Positions 7,858-18,600 of a stretch of 64,000 nt of DNA are shown piece by piece. A program made the translations under genes and the position numbers. Within the stretch, counting starts at the first letter, position 1; every line of letters starts with the position of its first letter. This DNA comes from Tenacibaculum agarivorans (lineage in GTDB: Bacteria > Bacteroidota > Bacteroidia > Flavobacteriales > Flavobacteriaceae), in contig NZ_MSMP01000013.1 of assembly GCF_001936575.1 (NCBI RefSeq), positions 62,001 to 126,000 of the forward strand, written 5' to 3'. The notes under the pieces were generated by a model. It saw only the letters and a list, made by a program, of their open reading frames with translations, was not told where the DNA came from and searched no databases.

Positions 7858-9222
7858 ATGAAGAAGTTTTACTTAGTTATATCCTTATTGGTTTGTGTAA
7901 AAGTTGGATCACAGAATAAGAAGGTTTTATATGGGTTTGATAAAATTCCTCAAGGGTTATTAGTAAACCCTGGTGCTGAAACTAATTATAAATATCATGT
8001 CGGTGTTCCTGTACTTTCTGGGATATCTACAGATGTAGGAGTATCTGGTTTTAGAATTGCAGACTTGTTTAGAGATGATAATATCAATTTTAATGATAAG
8101 CTAGATGGAGTACTGACTCAATTAGAAAATAATGATTATGTACACATTAATTCGCAAATTGAGGTTATCAATGGAGGATATCAAATTAATAGGAGAGACT
8201 ATTTAACTGCAGGTTTTTATGTAGAATTTGATGTTTTTAGTACACTGCCAAAAGATCTTTTCGTATTGATAAAAGAAGGTAATGCAGGGTTTATTAATAA
8301 AAGTTTTGATTTATCAGATGCTGAATTTAATGCAGACTTACTTGGAGTATTACATGTAGGACTAACCAGGAAAATGAGTGACAAATTAATTGTTGGAGGT
8401 AGACTAAAAATATATTCTGGATCAGTAAATGCTACATCTACAGGAAACGAAGGAACCTTTACCACAAGACAAGGAGCTAACAGTATTTATGAACATGTAT
8501 TTAGTAATTTACAATATTCTGGATACAGTTCAGGATTGTATGATGCCGATAATGAGTTTGATTTAGATCAAAGAGGAGGACTTTTTTTTGGAAGTAATTT
8601 AGGTTTAGGATTTGACGTTGGATTTACTTATCGATATAATGATCAGCTTGAATATTCAGCTAGTTTATTAGATGTTGGTTTTATAAGTTATTCTGAAAAT
8701 ACACGCAATCAATTTTTAAGTGGAAGTTATACATTTACAGGTCTTGAATTTCAGTATGATGGAACTAATCCTGATTATTGGCAAAACTTAAATGATGAAT
8801 TAGATGCTAGCTTACCAAGATCAGAAAACAAGGAGTCTTACACTGTATTAAGACCTATAAAACTATATGCAGGAGCAAAATATAGTTTTGGAAAGTCTAG
8901 AAGTGAACAATTTTGTTCTGATATTTCTTTTAATGATTATTATGATAATGCAGTTGGAGGGCAATTGTATTCAGTATTAACACCTGCAGGCCCAAGATTT
9001 GCATTAACTGGTTTTTATGAAAGAAAATTCTCTAAATATTTAAATACCAAAGTTACGTATACTGTAGATGATTTTTCATATTCAAATTTTGGTTTAGGAG
9101 TTTCTACCAATTTCTGGAAAATGAATGTTTATGCTATTGCAGATAATATTTTTAGACTTACTGATATTGCCAACGCTAATAATGCTGCATTCCAATTTGG
9201 AATTAACTTTGTAATCAAATAA
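7858..9222 (+). CDS. DUF5723 family outer-membrane beta-barrel protein
   Basis: 454 residues with an N-terminal signal peptide (MKKFYLVISLLVCVKVGSQ). The mature start NPGAETNYKYHVGVPVLSG, followed by many alternating aromatic/glycine strands (GLGFDVGFTYRY, GLGVSTNFWKMN), is characteristic of DUF5723 proteins of the Bacteroidota, predicted PorP/FadL-like barrels in the outer membrane. The last strand FQFGINFVIK ends as an outer-membrane barrel should. The middle gene of a three-gene cassette; the substrate or partner is unknown. Confidence 0.8.
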   Translation: MKKFYLVISLLVCVKVGSQNKKVLYGFDKIPQGLLVNPGAETNYKYHVGVPVLSGISTDVGVSGFRIADLFRDDNINFNDKLDGVLTQLENNDYVHINSQIEVINGGYQINRRDYLTAGFYVEFDVFSTLPKDLFVLIKEGNAGFINKSFDLSDAEFNADLLGVLHVGLTRKMSDKLIVGGRLKIYSGSVNATSTGNEGTFTTRQGANSIYEHVFSNLQYSGYSSGLYDADNEFDLDQRGGLFFGSNLGLGFDVGFTYRYNDQLEYSASLLDVGFISYSENTRNQFLSGSYTFTGLEFQYDGTNPDYWQNLNDELDASLPRSENKESYTVLRPIKLYAGAKYSFGKSRSEQFCSDISFNDYYDNAVGGQLYSVLTPAGPRFALTGFYERKFSKYLNTKVTYTVDDFSYSNFGLGVSTNFWKMNVYAIADNIFRLTDIANANNAAFQFGINFVIK

Positions 9223-9237
9223 TGTTTACATTTGAAT

Positions 9238-9984
9238 ATGAAAAAAATACTATTCCTTTTTTTATTCTGTGCATTTAAATTTTCTTTTGCACAAAAGTCA
9301 ATAAACAATTATAAATACATAATAGTACCGAAGCAATTTGAGGGATTTAAAAAATCTGATCAATATCAAACAAGTTCTTTATTGAAATTTTTATTCAATA
9401 AATATAATTTCACGGCTTATTTCGATGATGAAACTTTGCCAGAAGATTTAGCACGTGATAAATGTTCTGCTTTATTATTGTCGCTAAAAAATAAATCAGG
9501 AATGTTTGCTACAAAAACTCAAATCGAATTAAAGGATTGCTTTAACACAACTGTTTATACATCTAAAGAGGGAGCAAGTAAACTAAAAGAATATAAGAAG
9601 GCGTATCATGAAGCTATTCGTAGATCATTTAAGTCTATACAAGCGTTAAATTATAGCTATAAGCCTTCTGCTACTGTACAGCAAAAGAAGACAATAGCAA
9701 CTGAGGCTTCTAAGCCTATTGTTAATGAGGCAAAAGCTACTCCGTTAAAGATAAATAGTATAGTTACAGGTGAGACACTTTATGCACAACCTATCGATTT
9801 AGGGTATCAATTAGTCAACTCTAAACCAGAAATAGTTTTTCAAATATTAAAAACACAATATCCTGACTTGTACATTTTAAAAGATGCGAATGGAATGTTA
9901 ATTAAAAAGGAGAATGGTTTTTGGGATGCCCAATTTTACAAAGACGGAAAGTTAATGACTAAAAGTTACAAGATTAAATTTTAA
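9238..9984 (+). CDS. secreted protein of unknown function
   Basis: About 248 residues with a Sec signal (MKKILFLFLFCAFKFSFAQ). I chose the ATG at 9238 over the in-frame TTG 6 nt upstream. The N-terminal part (residues 20-140) has the look of a small periplasmic alpha/beta domain, with YKYIIVPKQFEGFKKSDQYQ, a pattern I have seen in other flavobacterial secreted proteins. A Lys/Ala-rich linker and a second small domain follow. No enzyme motif is visible. It sits 15 nt behind the DUF5723 barrel gene and converges with rarA, whose stop overlaps its 3' end by 4 nt. Confidence 0.65.
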   Translation: MKKILFLFLFCAFKFSFAQKSINNYKYIIVPKQFEGFKKSDQYQTSSLLKFLFNKYNFTAYFDDETLPEDLARDKCSALLLSLKNKSGMFATKTQIELKDCFNTTVYTSKEGASKLKEYKKAYHEAIRRSFKSIQALNYSYKPSATVQQKKTIATEASKPIVNEAKATPLKINSIVTGETLYAQPIDLGYQLVNSKPEIVFQILKTQYPDLYILKDANGMLIKKENGFWDAQFYKDGKLMTKSYKIKF

Positions 9985-11252
9985 TAATTATACTTTTTCT
10001 TCCAACGCTTTTTTAAAATTTCTCTAAAATTGTTTTCTCTGGCATTATTACCAGGTTCATACAGTTTAGTATTACTAATTTCATCAGGTAAAAATTCTTG
10101 ATCTATAAAGTTGTTTTCAAAATTATGTGAATACAAATAATCTTTACCGTAATCTAAATCTTTCATTAATTTAGTTGGGGCATTTCTAAGGTGTAAAGGA
10201 ACAGATAAATCGCCAGTTTTTCTCACAAGTTCTTGTGCCTTTCCAATAGCAGCATAAGATGCATTACTTTTTGGAGAGTTAGCTAAATACACAGCACATT
10301 GGCTTAAAATAATTCTAGATTCAGGATTACCAATTACAGAAACAGCTTGGAATGTATTATTTGCAAGTATCAAAGCAGTTGGATTTGCGTTTCCAATATC
10401 TTCAGAAGCTAATATTAATAGTCTACGAGCTATAAATTTAACATCTTCACCTCCTTCAATCATCCTTGCTAACCAATATACAGCAGCATTAGGATCACTA
10501 CCTCTAATTGATTTTATAAAGGCTGATATAATATCATAATGCTGTTCACCAGTTTTATCATACCGAACAGTATTTTTTTGAATTTTTTCTAAAACTAGTG
10601 CGTTTGTTATTTCTATGGTGTCCTCAGATGCAACTAATAATTCAAAAATGTTCAATAATTTCCTAGCATCTCCACCTGAAACTTGTAATAAAGCATCAGT
10701 TTCTTTAAGAGTAATATTTTTTTCAGAAAGAAATTCATCTTCTCTCATGGCACGTTCAATAAGCGCGATTAAATCATCTTTATCAAATGAATTTAGAATA
10801 TAAACTTGACAACGTGAGAGTAGGGCAGGAATAACTTCAAAACTAGGGTTTTCTGTTGTGGCACCGATCAAAGTAACCCATCCTTTTTCAACAGCTCCTA
10901 AAAGTGAATCTTGTTGCGATTTGCTAAAACGGTGTATCTCATCTATAAATAAAATAGGATTCTTTTGAGTGAATAGTCCACCACTTTTTTTTGCCTTTTC
11001 AATTACTTCTCTAACATCTTTTACTCCAGAACTAATTGCACTAAGTGTATAAAATGGACGCTTAGATTCAGTAGCTATAATATTAGCCAATGTTGTTTTC
11101 CCTATGCCAGGAGGTCCCCAAAAAATTAAAGATGGGATTATACCTTGTTTAATATGATTGGTAAGAATGCCATTTTTACCAACTAAGTGTTGCTGACTAA
11201 TATAGTCATTAAGAGATTTAGGTCGAATTCTTTCTGCCAAAGGTGCATTCAT
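9981..11252 (-). CDS. rarA: replication-associated recombination protein A (RarA/MgsA AAA+ ATPase)
   Basis: 423 residues, full length for the clamp-loader-like AAA+ ATPase RarA, which acts at stalled replication forks with SSB. Walker A is [11 protein letters not shown] near residue 45, Walker B is [10 protein letters not shown], sensor 1 is GATTENPSF, and the family-specific RARLL…SEDIGNANP block lies near residue 280. The N-terminal [21 protein letters not shown] is diagnostic. Transcribed opposite to both neighbours: convergent with the secreted protein (4-nt overlap) and divergent from the rhomboid gene across 77 nt, which must hold both promoters. Confidence 0.95.
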   Translation of the reverse strand: MNAPLAERIRPKSLNDYISQQHLVGKNGILTNHIKQGIIPSLIFWGPPGIGKTTLANIIATESKRPFYTLSAISSGVKDVREVIEKAKKSGGLFTQKNPILFIDEIHRFSKSQQDSLLGAVEKGWVTLIGATTENPSFEVIPALLSRCQVYILNSFDKDDLIALIERAMREDEFLSEKNITLKETDALLQVSGGDARKLLNIFELLVASEDTIEITNALVLEKIQKNTVRYDKTGEQHYDIISAFIKSIRGSDPNAAVYWLARMIEGGEDVKFIARRLLILASEDIGNANPTALILANNTFQAVSVIGNPESRIILSQCAVYLANSPKSNASYAAIGKAQELVRKTGDLSVPLHLRNAPTKLMKDLDYGKDYLYSHNFENNFIDQEFLPDEISNTKLYEPGNNARENNFREILKKRWKKKYNY

Positions 11253-11329
11253 AAAGTAAAAATAGGAAAGATTTATGACAGATTGATCACAAAAACAAAA
11301 TGGATTTCTTTTTGCTATAGTTTTATAAC

Positions 11330-12040
11330 ATGAGAGATGAAGATCAATTTCAATTCAGAGATAATGTTATAATTATTCCATTTATAGCAGTACTAATTAT
11401 TTGGTTTGTATACTGGCTAGAAATTAAATTTGGCTGGAATTTTAATAAATTAGGAGTATTGCCAAGGTCTTTTAAAGGGCTTAGAGGCGTTTTTTTATCT
11501 CATTTTATACACAGTGATACCAAGCATCTTTTTAATAATTCAGTGCCCTTAACTGTGCTTTTAATGAGTTTGTTTTATTTTTATAAAGATGTCGCTCTTA
11601 AATTATTGCTATATGGTGGGCTATTAACAGGTTTGTTGACTTGGGTTATAGGAAGAGAAGCATATCATTTTGGAGCAAGTGGTATAGTCTATTTACTGTT
11701 TAGTTTTATATTTTTTAGTGGTATTATAAAAAAGCACTATAGATTAGTAGCCATGTCTTTGATAGTGATCTTTTTATATGGAAGTATGATATGGTACCTG
11801 TTTCCTATAAAAGAAGGAATTTCTTGGGAAGGTCATCTTTCTGGTTTCTTAATCGGATTGGTATTTGCATATAGATTTCGAAAAGTAGGTATTGTTAAGG
11901 AAAAGTATGAATTTACAAGAACAGAATTTGATGATATGTTTGATGATGATGGAAATTATGTTCCTCCAGTAATTGAAGAAGAAAAAGAATTACCAAGAAT
12001 TCAAGTAAATTATATCTATAAATCTTCTGAAGAAGAATAA
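11330..12040 (+). CDS. rhomboid family intramembrane serine protease
   Basis: 236 residues with six hydrophobic segments. The catalytic dyad is Ser117 in GASG (HFGASGIVYLLF) and His169 in the last helix (WEGHLSGFLIGL); the HxxxN-type motif of the second helix appears as HLFNN at 66-70. These match an active rhomboid protease of the inner membrane that cuts transmembrane helices. The C-terminal 60 residues are an acidic cytosolic tail (FDDMFDDDGNYVPP), as often found in flavobacterial members. It ends at a terminator shared with the convergent peroxiredoxin gene. Confidence 0.9.
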   Translation: MRDEDQFQFRDNVIIIPFIAVLIIWFVYWLEIKFGWNFNKLGVLPRSFKGLRGVFLSHFIHSDTKHLFNNSVPLTVLLMSLFYFYKDVALKLLLYGGLLTGLLTWVIGREAYHFGASGIVYLLFSFIFFSGIIKKHYRLVAMSLIVIFLYGSMIWYLFPIKEGISWEGHLSGFLIGLVFAYRFRKVGIVKEKYEFTRTEFDDMFDDDGNYVPPVIEEEKELPRIQVNYIYKSSEEE

Positions 12041-12041
12041 A

Positions 12042-12068
12042 AAAAGACGCTTTGTATAAGCGTCTTTT
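12042..12068. terminator. bidirectional intrinsic terminator (rhomboid / peroxiredoxin)
   Basis: Perfect 11-bp stem AAAAGACGCTT / AAGCGTCTTTT with a 5-nt loop. A run of A on one side and T on the other lets it work on both strands. It lies between two convergent genes. Confidence 0.9.
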
Positions 12069-12073
12069 GTTTT

Positions 12074-12715
12074 TTAATCGATATTAGGTTGAGGTGTTGT
12101 TCGTAAATAAGGTTTAATTTCTTTATGTCCTTTAGGGAAAAGTTCAGGAATTTCTTCATTAGTAACAGATGGTGCTATCACACAATCATCTCCATGCTTC
12201 CAGTTAGCAGGTGTAGCAACTTTATGATAAGCGGTTAATTGAAGAGAATCAATAACTCGTAATAGCTCATCAAAATTTCTTCCTGTAGATGCTGGGTAAA
12301 CAATAATTAATTTTACTTTTTTATTTGGATCGATAATGAATACAGATCTAACAGTTAAATTATTGTCTGCATTAGGATGAATCATATCATATAAATTAGA
12401 TACTTTTCTGTCTTCATCAGCAATAATAGGAAAGTTGACTGTGGTGCTTTGAGTTTCATTAATGTCTTTAATCCAATCTTTATGAGAAGTAACACTATCT
12501 ACACTTAATGCTACTACTTTTACATTTCGTTTTTTAAACTCCTCTTTATATTTAGCTACCGTACCTAATTCTGTTGTGCATACTGGTGTGTAATCTGCGG
12601 GGTGGGAAAATAAAATTCCCCAACTATCACCTAACCATTCATGAAAGTCTATAGTGCCTTCAGAAGTGTCAGCAGTGAAGTTTGGAGCTTCATCCCCTAA
12701 TCTTATAGTACTCAT
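12074..12715 (-). CDS. peroxiredoxin, Prx6 / 1-Cys type
   Basis: 213 residues. The peroxidatic cysteine is Cys46 in HPADYTPVCTTELG; the PVCTTE form and the C-terminal ATPANWKHGDDCVIAPSV mark the Prx6 group, which reduces hydrogen and organic peroxides in the cytosol. No signal peptide. A TAnnTTTGC promoter box lies about 45 nt upstream of the ATG. The nearest upstream gene, rlmB, is 78 nt away on the same strand. Confidence 0.92.
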   Translation of the reverse strand: MSTIRLGDEAPNFTADTSEGTIDFHEWLGDSWGILFSHPADYTPVCTTELGTVAKYKEEFKKRNVKVVALSVDSVTSHKDWIKDINETQSTTVNFPIIADEDRKVSNLYDMIHPNADNNLTVRSVFIIDPNKKVKLIIVYPASTGRNFDELLRVIDSLQLTAYHKVATPANWKHGDDCVIAPSVTNEEIPELFPKGHKEIKPYLRTTPQPNID

Positions 12716-12759
12716 TATAATATTTTTTAGGTTAATTATTAGTTATAACATTAAATTTA

Positions 12760-12767
12760 GCAAAGCT
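12760..12767 (-). promoter_or_regulatory. -7 element of the peroxiredoxin gene
   Basis: On the minus strand the sequence reads TAGCTTTG followed by C, a perfect TAnnTTTG box, 44 nt upstream of the ATG at 12715. No convincing -33 element, so strength is unknown. Confidence 0.45.
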
Positions 12768-12793
12768 AGAAGATATTCTATTATAAATTAATG

Positions 12794-13534
12794 TTATTTT
12801 ATTCGTTGCCTTACAGTTTCATATAAAAACGCACCACAAGCAACGGAAACATTCAAAGATTGAATTTCCCCTAATAAAGGTAACTTCGCTTTATGATCTG
12901 CCATTTTTAAAACCGAATTGCTTACCCCTTTATGTTCAGAACCCATAATGATAGCAAGTGGCTGTTTTAAATCTATATCATAAATCGATGATTCTGTTTT
13001 TTCAGTAGCTGCTACTAATTGTATTTCTGCAGCTTGTAACTGAAAAATGGCGTCTTTTATATGATCAACCTTGCATATAGGCACTTTAAAAGCTGCACCA
13101 GCAGAAGTCTTAATTGTTTCTGCATTTACAGGAGCATTACCACTTTTTTGAATAATAATTCCATGTACACCAGTACATTCAGCAGTTCTTATAATAGCGC
13201 CGAAATTTCTAACATCAGATAATTGATCTAGTAATATGAATAGAGGAGTAGTGTCAGAAGCTAAAGTGTTTTGTATTAATTCATCTAAATCTTGAAAAGT
13301 AATAGGCGATATTTTAGCTACAGCTCCTTGGTGATTGTTGTGTTTAGATAAACGATTTAATTTTTCTACAGGAACTACACTTGTTGATATTTTATTCTTT
13401 TTAATTAGCTTTTCCAACTCAAAATATAAATCTCCACGTAATCCTTTCTGAAGATATACCTTATCGATTGTTGAATTACTTTCTATAGCTTCAATGATAG
13501 CTCTAATACCAAATATTGTTGTAGTCTCTTGCAT
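12794..13534 (-). CDS. rlmB: 23S rRNA 2'-O-methyltransferase RlmB (SpoU/TrmH family)
   Basis: 246 residues. An N-terminal substrate-binding domain (TTTIFGIRAIIEAIE…) is followed by the SPOUT methyltransferase core with the three family motifs: RNFGAIIRTAECTGVHGI, IIMGSEHKGVS and LNVSVACGAFLYET. It is expected to methylate the ribose of G2251 in the 23S P-loop using SAM. A perfect TAnnTTTG box ends 4 nt before the ATG. Gene length and all motifs are intact. Confidence 0.92.
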   Translation of the reverse strand: MQETTTIFGIRAIIEAIESNSTIDKVYLQKGLRGDLYFELEKLIKKNKISTSVVPVEKLNRLSKHNNHQGAVAKISPITFQDLDELIQNTLASDTTPLFILLDQLSDVRNFGAIIRTAECTGVHGIIIQKSGNAPVNAETIKTSAGAAFKVPICKVDHIKDAIFQLQAAEIQLVAATEKTESSIYDIDLKQPLAIIMGSEHKGVSNSVLKMADHKAKLPLLGEIQSLNVSVACGAFLYETVRQRIK

Positions 13535-13538
13535 ATTG

Positions 13539-13546
13539 CAAAGGTA
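13539..13546 (-). promoter_or_regulatory. -7 element of rlmB, next to the start codon
   Basis: The minus strand reads TACCTTTG then CAAT then ATG. The box matches TAnnTTTG exactly and leaves room for almost no 5' UTR, pointing to a leaderless mRNA. Confidence 0.5.
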
Positions 13547-13591
13547 GTTTAAAGAATATAGTTATGAAAAATATTTAAATATGATCCATAA

Positions 13592-13620
13592 AAAAATCCA
13601 GAGATAAACTCTGGATTTTT
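13592..13620. terminator. intrinsic terminator after the Calx-beta-like lipoprotein gene
   Basis: A 12-bp stem AAAAATCCAGAG / CTCTGGATTTTT with a 5-nt loop, followed by T on the transcribed (minus) side. It closes the first SusC/SusD operon. Confidence 0.9.
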
Positions 13621-13645
13621 AAATAAATTTATATTAATGTGAAGA

Positions 13646-14173
13646 TTAGTCAACATCTGCGATTACTACAGTAGCAGTCTTTAAGAAGTCTGTTCCACCT
13701 CTACCAACAGCCAAATCACCTTCGGCATTAGAAGCACTAACTAAAGTAATTATTATTGTTTTTTCACCATCAGCTACACCATCTGTTAATACTCTTACAG
13801 GAATATCTTCATTGTCTGCAACTTCATCTTCTGGATCTGTAGTTTGTTTATGCTCAATAATTAAGGTTCCACCACTAGCAGTAGCACCATCAATTGTATA
13901 ATCAGTACCAAATACAGCTGTACCACTAAGAGAATAAGTTACTGTAACATCAGATAAATTTCCAGTAGGAATTTCTACATTTATATCTTCCAAAAGACCA
14001 TCATTCTCATCAACTTGAAATGGAGCGATAGTAACCGCAGTACCATCAGGATTAAATGCTACATAACCTGGTAATTCTTCAACAGATGTAATATCATTAA
14101 TACTGAATTCATCAGAACAACTAGATAACATAACAGCAACAGTTGCTAATATTAAAAATTTTATTTTTTTCAT
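13646..14173 (-). CDS. lipoprotein with a Calx-beta-like domain
   Basis: 175 residues with a lipoprotein signal (lipobox LSSCSDEF, Cys19). The mature region contains the signature of a Calx-beta fold: AVFGTDYTI, then TLIIEH, then IPVRVLTDGVADGEKTIIITL with acidic Asp/Glu patches that could bind calcium. It starts 16 nt after susD and ends at a strong terminator, so it is the third gene of a susC-susD-lipoprotein operon. It is probably a surface-exposed accessory ligand-binding lipoprotein, inferred from position. Confidence 0.75.
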   Translation of the reverse strand: MKKIKFLILATVAVMLSSCSDEFSINDITSVEELPGYVAFNPDGTAVTIAPFQVDENDGLLEDINVEIPTGNLSDVTVTYSLSGTAVFGTDYTIDGATASGGTLIIEHKQTTDPEDEVADNEDIPVRVLTDGVADGEKTIIITLVSASNAEGDLAVGRGGTDFLKTATVVIADVD

Positions 14174-14189
14174 TTGTTATATTGTTAAA

Positions 14190-15614
14190 TTATAAATTTT
14201 CAAACCACATAGGATCTTCAGTAAGCTTGTTAGAAGGTGTGTTTGGATTAGCACCAGTTTCATCAACAGGATAGGTGAATCTTTTTAATATAGTTGGTAT
14301 AGTCGCTGCAGGAGGAGGAGATAAAACCGGTACTCTGTTTCTCCTCACATGGTTCCAAGACAATACAGGCATCAAAAATGAAGCTAAATATTGTTCGTTA
14401 AATATATCATTAGCAGTAGGAGTAGCTAATCCGTTTACATAGGCAGTCACATCAGCTGGAGCTACTGCAGTACCAGTAAATCCAGGAATGTCACCATTCC
14501 ACCAGTCGATAGAGTTACGTACACCATTTCTATAGTTAGTTTGAGCATCACCAGCAGCAGTGAATCCATCTAAAGCTAGCTCTGCTTTATATAAATCCAT
14601 TTCAGCTGGAGTCATTATCATGTCAGGTAATGTAGTACGAATAATATTATTACTTAACACAGAGTCTGCATTGTTAGGAAAAACATCATTTCCTGGAGCA
14701 GGTAAGTCATTTCTTGCTACCCATAAATCCCAACGAGGATCACCAGAACCATTTAATAACGCATCTATTGGGTCACCAGGGCCAAAAATATTTTGTACTT
14801 CATTTCCACCAGCACCAAAAAACTGAGAAATAATGGTAGCCATAGCATTTTGTTGTCCAGGGTCACCAGAATAAGGAATAAATGCTGCATCGGCATTATC
14901 TGACATTAAAGGTTGTGCTAATGTTGCATTGATCTGAGTAGTAACATCTTCACCACCACTCCTTAATAGCATTAATGCTCTTAATTTTAATGAATTCGCT
15001 AAAATTCTCCATTTGCTAATCTCTCCATCATATAAAATATCACCAACTTGAAAATCGAATTCAGAAGAAGTGTCTCTAGTGTCTATTAGTTGGATAGATT
15101 CATCTAATAGAGCAACAACACCTAATAATACATCCCTTTGGCTATCAAATTGAGGAGTAGGAAATTGATCGAAATTTAAAGCTTCAGTAAAAGGAATATC
15201 TTCCCATAAACTAGTAGATTGAATATAAATATGAGCTGAGAATATCTTAGCAACCGCATTGATATTGTTACTTGAAGCACCAGCAGCTTCAGCATCACGA
15301 ATTACTAGACTTAAATTAGATAATACATCAGTATAATACACTCTCCATGCATTACCAGTAAGGAATTGACTTACATTACCACGGTTAGGGCTGTTGAAAG
15401 TATTTGAAATATATTGAGATACATCACAAATTCTTGTACCCAATTCAGTTACTGTTCTTGCAGAATATGTAGTAAAAACATAAGGAAATAAGGCATTAGG
15501 ATTAGCATTTGGAGCTGCCTGTGGGTCTGTATTGATGTCTAATGTTTCGTCACAACTTGAAAAAGTGAGCATAACCATTAAACATGATAATAAAATTAAT
15601 TTTATATTTTTCAT
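14190..15614 (-). CDS. SusD/RagB-type nutrient-binding lipoprotein (SusD-like_2 group)
   Basis: 474 residues with a lipobox (LTFSSCDE, Cys20). The mature start LDINTDPQAAPNANPNALFP is typical of the second SusD group, as are WRILANSLKLRALMLLR and the C-terminal NHVRRNRVPVL. It forms the extracellular lid of the SusC pore encoded 15 nt upstream. No glycoside-binding residues can be recognised, and no CAZyme is encoded nearby, so the substrate could be an oligosaccharide, a peptide or something else. Confidence 0.88.
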   Translation of the reverse strand: MKNIKLILLSCLMVMLTFSSCDETLDINTDPQAAPNANPNALFPYVFTTYSARTVTELGTRICDVSQYISNTFNSPNRGNVSQFLTGNAWRVYYTDVLSNLSLVIRDAEAAGASSNNINAVAKIFSAHIYIQSTSLWEDIPFTEALNFDQFPTPQFDSQRDVLLGVVALLDESIQLIDTRDTSSEFDFQVGDILYDGEISKWRILANSLKLRALMLLRSGGEDVTTQINATLAQPLMSDNADAAFIPYSGDPGQQNAMATIISQFFGAGGNEVQNIFGPGDPIDALLNGSGDPRWDLWVARNDLPAPGNDVFPNNADSVLSNNIIRTTLPDMIMTPAEMDLYKAELALDGFTAAGDAQTNYRNGVRNSIDWWNGDIPGFTGTAVAPADVTAYVNGLATPTANDIFNEQYLASFLMPVLSWNHVRRNRVPVLSPPPAATIPTILKRFTYPVDETGANPNTPSNKLTEDPMWFENL

Positions 15615-15629
15615 ATGTGAAATATGTTT

Positions 15630-18600
15630 TTAGAATCTTAGTTTTACATTAAATCCGTAGCTTCTAGTTGAAGGCACACTAGCTCTTTCAACTCCAAAAC
15701 CTCCAACAGCACCAGATCCAAATAAGTTTGCTTCTGGATCAATGTGAGGAACTTTAGAGTACAATAAAGCTAAATTACGTCCTTCGATACCTAAGGTAAC
15801 ACTTTTAAAGAAACTCTTCTCATTAAAGATACTACTTGGTAACGTATATGATAAGGCTACTTCCCTTAACTTAACAAAACTAGCGTCATAAATAAATGCT
15901 TCAGATACACTTGCATCGTCTAAAGAGGTCCAGAAATCTTGTGCATTACGTAACGGAATATTATTGTCGGTTCTAGTTACACTTCCATCTGGGTTATTAG
16001 TAACTAAAATACCTTCAGTATCTATAAAAGTGCCTTCTCTATTTACTAATGTTTCAGCTACTAAACCTTGGGTTTGTAAATCCTCAACTGTAGCCGATTT
16101 CATAATACCACCCCAGCTAACATCAACAGTAGAAGATAATGTAAATCCTTTGTAAGAGAAAGTATTTACCCATCCTCCAGTCCAATCAGGTAATACTGAA
16201 CCAAAAGCTCGAGCATCTCCTGCTTGTCTTCTACCAGTAGTAGGGTTAATAATAGGTCTACCTGTTTCTTCATCACGTAAGAAAGGAATAGCCCATAATT
16301 GGAATTCTTTACCAGGTATAGCTTGTATTTGTACACTACCAAATGCTGATTGAATCAGAGTTCTTTCAACTCCACCAACAAGTTCTGTTACTGTAGATTC
16401 AACTTGAGAAAAGTTAACATTAGTATTCCATGTAAAGTTTTCTGTAGAAATTGGTGTTGCATCTATAGCAACCTCAAAACCTTCAGTATTAATAGATCCA
16501 GCATTTACAGTTCTTCTAGCAAAACCAGTAGATTGTGGTATTGGAATGTTTAAAATTTGATTGTCGTTATCACTATTAAAGTAAGATATATCTAAACCTA
16601 TTTTGTTATTAAATAAACGTAAGTCTAAACCAAATTCATAAGAAGTCGTTTCTTCAGGTACTAAATCAGCATTAGGAATAGTTTGAGTTGCTACAAATCC
16701 TAAACGACCATCAAATGGGAAGTTGTTATTTAAACTATATTGACCTGCAGCTTCTGTAGCTGGAAAATATCTAAAATCTAATGCATAAGGTCGAGCATCA
16801 TTACCTACTTGCGCCCAACTTGCTCTTAACTTACCAAATGATAACACATCACTTTCAATGTTAAATGCATCACTAAATATGAATGCTAAACTAGCAGAAG
16901 GGTAAAAGAATGAATTACCATTTTTAGGTAAAGTAGAAGACCAGTCATTTCTTGCAGTTAAAGTTAAGGTTGCCCAATCTTTATATCCAAATTCTATAGA
17001 AGAATATAACCCAATTAAGCGAGATTCGTCAAAATCTCTTTCAGGGATTCTTTGTGCAACATTACCAGGACTAAATAAATTAGGTATTGTTAATTGAACT
17101 CCTGTTAAAGTTTCAATTTCATTCAATCTTGAATTGTATTGAGTACCTACAATTGCATTAAAGCTTAGGTCTTCTGTAAAATCAGTAGCATAATTTCCAA
17201 ATAAGTCTACAGTTAAGAAACTACGACGGATATTATCAACTCTAAAGTCTCCTAATAATCTACCAATAGTTCCATTGTTGTTTTCGATTAATCGCTTATC
17301 ATCTTGGAAGTCTAAACCAGCTCTACCAGTAAATGTTAATTTTTCAATTGGAGTATATTTCATTTCAAAACTACCAACAAAACGATCATCATTTCTATCA
17401 TTACTATTTTCATTACGTAACCATAAAAGGTTGTTAGATTCAGTATTACCGTCATTAGTTACAAGTTTGTTAATTTGATTACCACTTGCATCAATCCAAG
17501 GATCATATAATCTCGGGTCAACTGAATTACTAAATGTAGCTAAACTAACAATGTTTGGGTCATTTGCTCCAACAGCACCTGTACCAGTAGACTCAGTTTT
17601 AGTATATTGTACTGTGAATCTTGATTGTAATTTATCGTTATGTTTTACACCAGCATTGAAGTTAAATGTATAACGATCTAATTCAGCACCTGGTAAAATA
17701 CCTGTTTGGTTTAAAGCAGTTAAACTTAAACGATAGTCTAATTTTTCATCAGCGTCAGCAATAGAAAAGTTATTAATAGCCGTTACACCAGTATTAAAAA
17801 ACTCATTTACTCCATTATCCTCAATTGAAGTCAAAGCACCTGGTAAACCTGTAATTGGTAAATTTGGAACGGTTTGACCTACAATTCTTGGTCCCCAGTC
17901 ATTAGTACTGTTAGAATTGTACTTGCCATCAAATCCCATAGCGTACTCGTTTTGGTAATTTGGTGTTCTAAATAATTCATCAAAACGTAAAGAAGAATTG
18001 AAACTAACTGTTGGCCCACCTTGTCCTTTTCTACCTCTTTTAGTAGTAATGATGATTACACCAGCAGCAGCTCTGGAACCATAAAGTGCAGTTGCAGCAG
18101 CACCTTTTAAAACGTTCATAGACTCTACATCATCAGGGTTGATAGTCGCAGCACCGTTAGCAAAATCTCTGTTTCCTGTAATTCTATCACCATTACCAGC
18201 AGTTTGTTGGTTGTTTAAAATAACACCATCAACAATAAATAATGGATTATTTCTACCAGAAAGAGATGTAACCCCTCTTACGATGATATTAGATGATCCA
18301 CCTAAATTACCACCAGAACTAGTTACTTTAACACCTGTAACTTTACCCTGTAAAGAGTTAATAATGTTACTTTCTCTAGCTTTTACTAATTCTTCACTTT
18401 TAATAACGTCTGTTGCATATCCAAGAGATTTTGCACTCTTAGAGATACCTAAAGCTGTAACTACTACTTCTTCAAGTACATTATCAGACTCCATAGTAAA
18501 ACTTATATTGCTAGAAGCTCCAACAGTTCTTTCAACTGTTTTCATTCCAACAAAGCTAAAGACAAGGATATCTCCATTTTTAGCTTTGATAGAGTACTTT

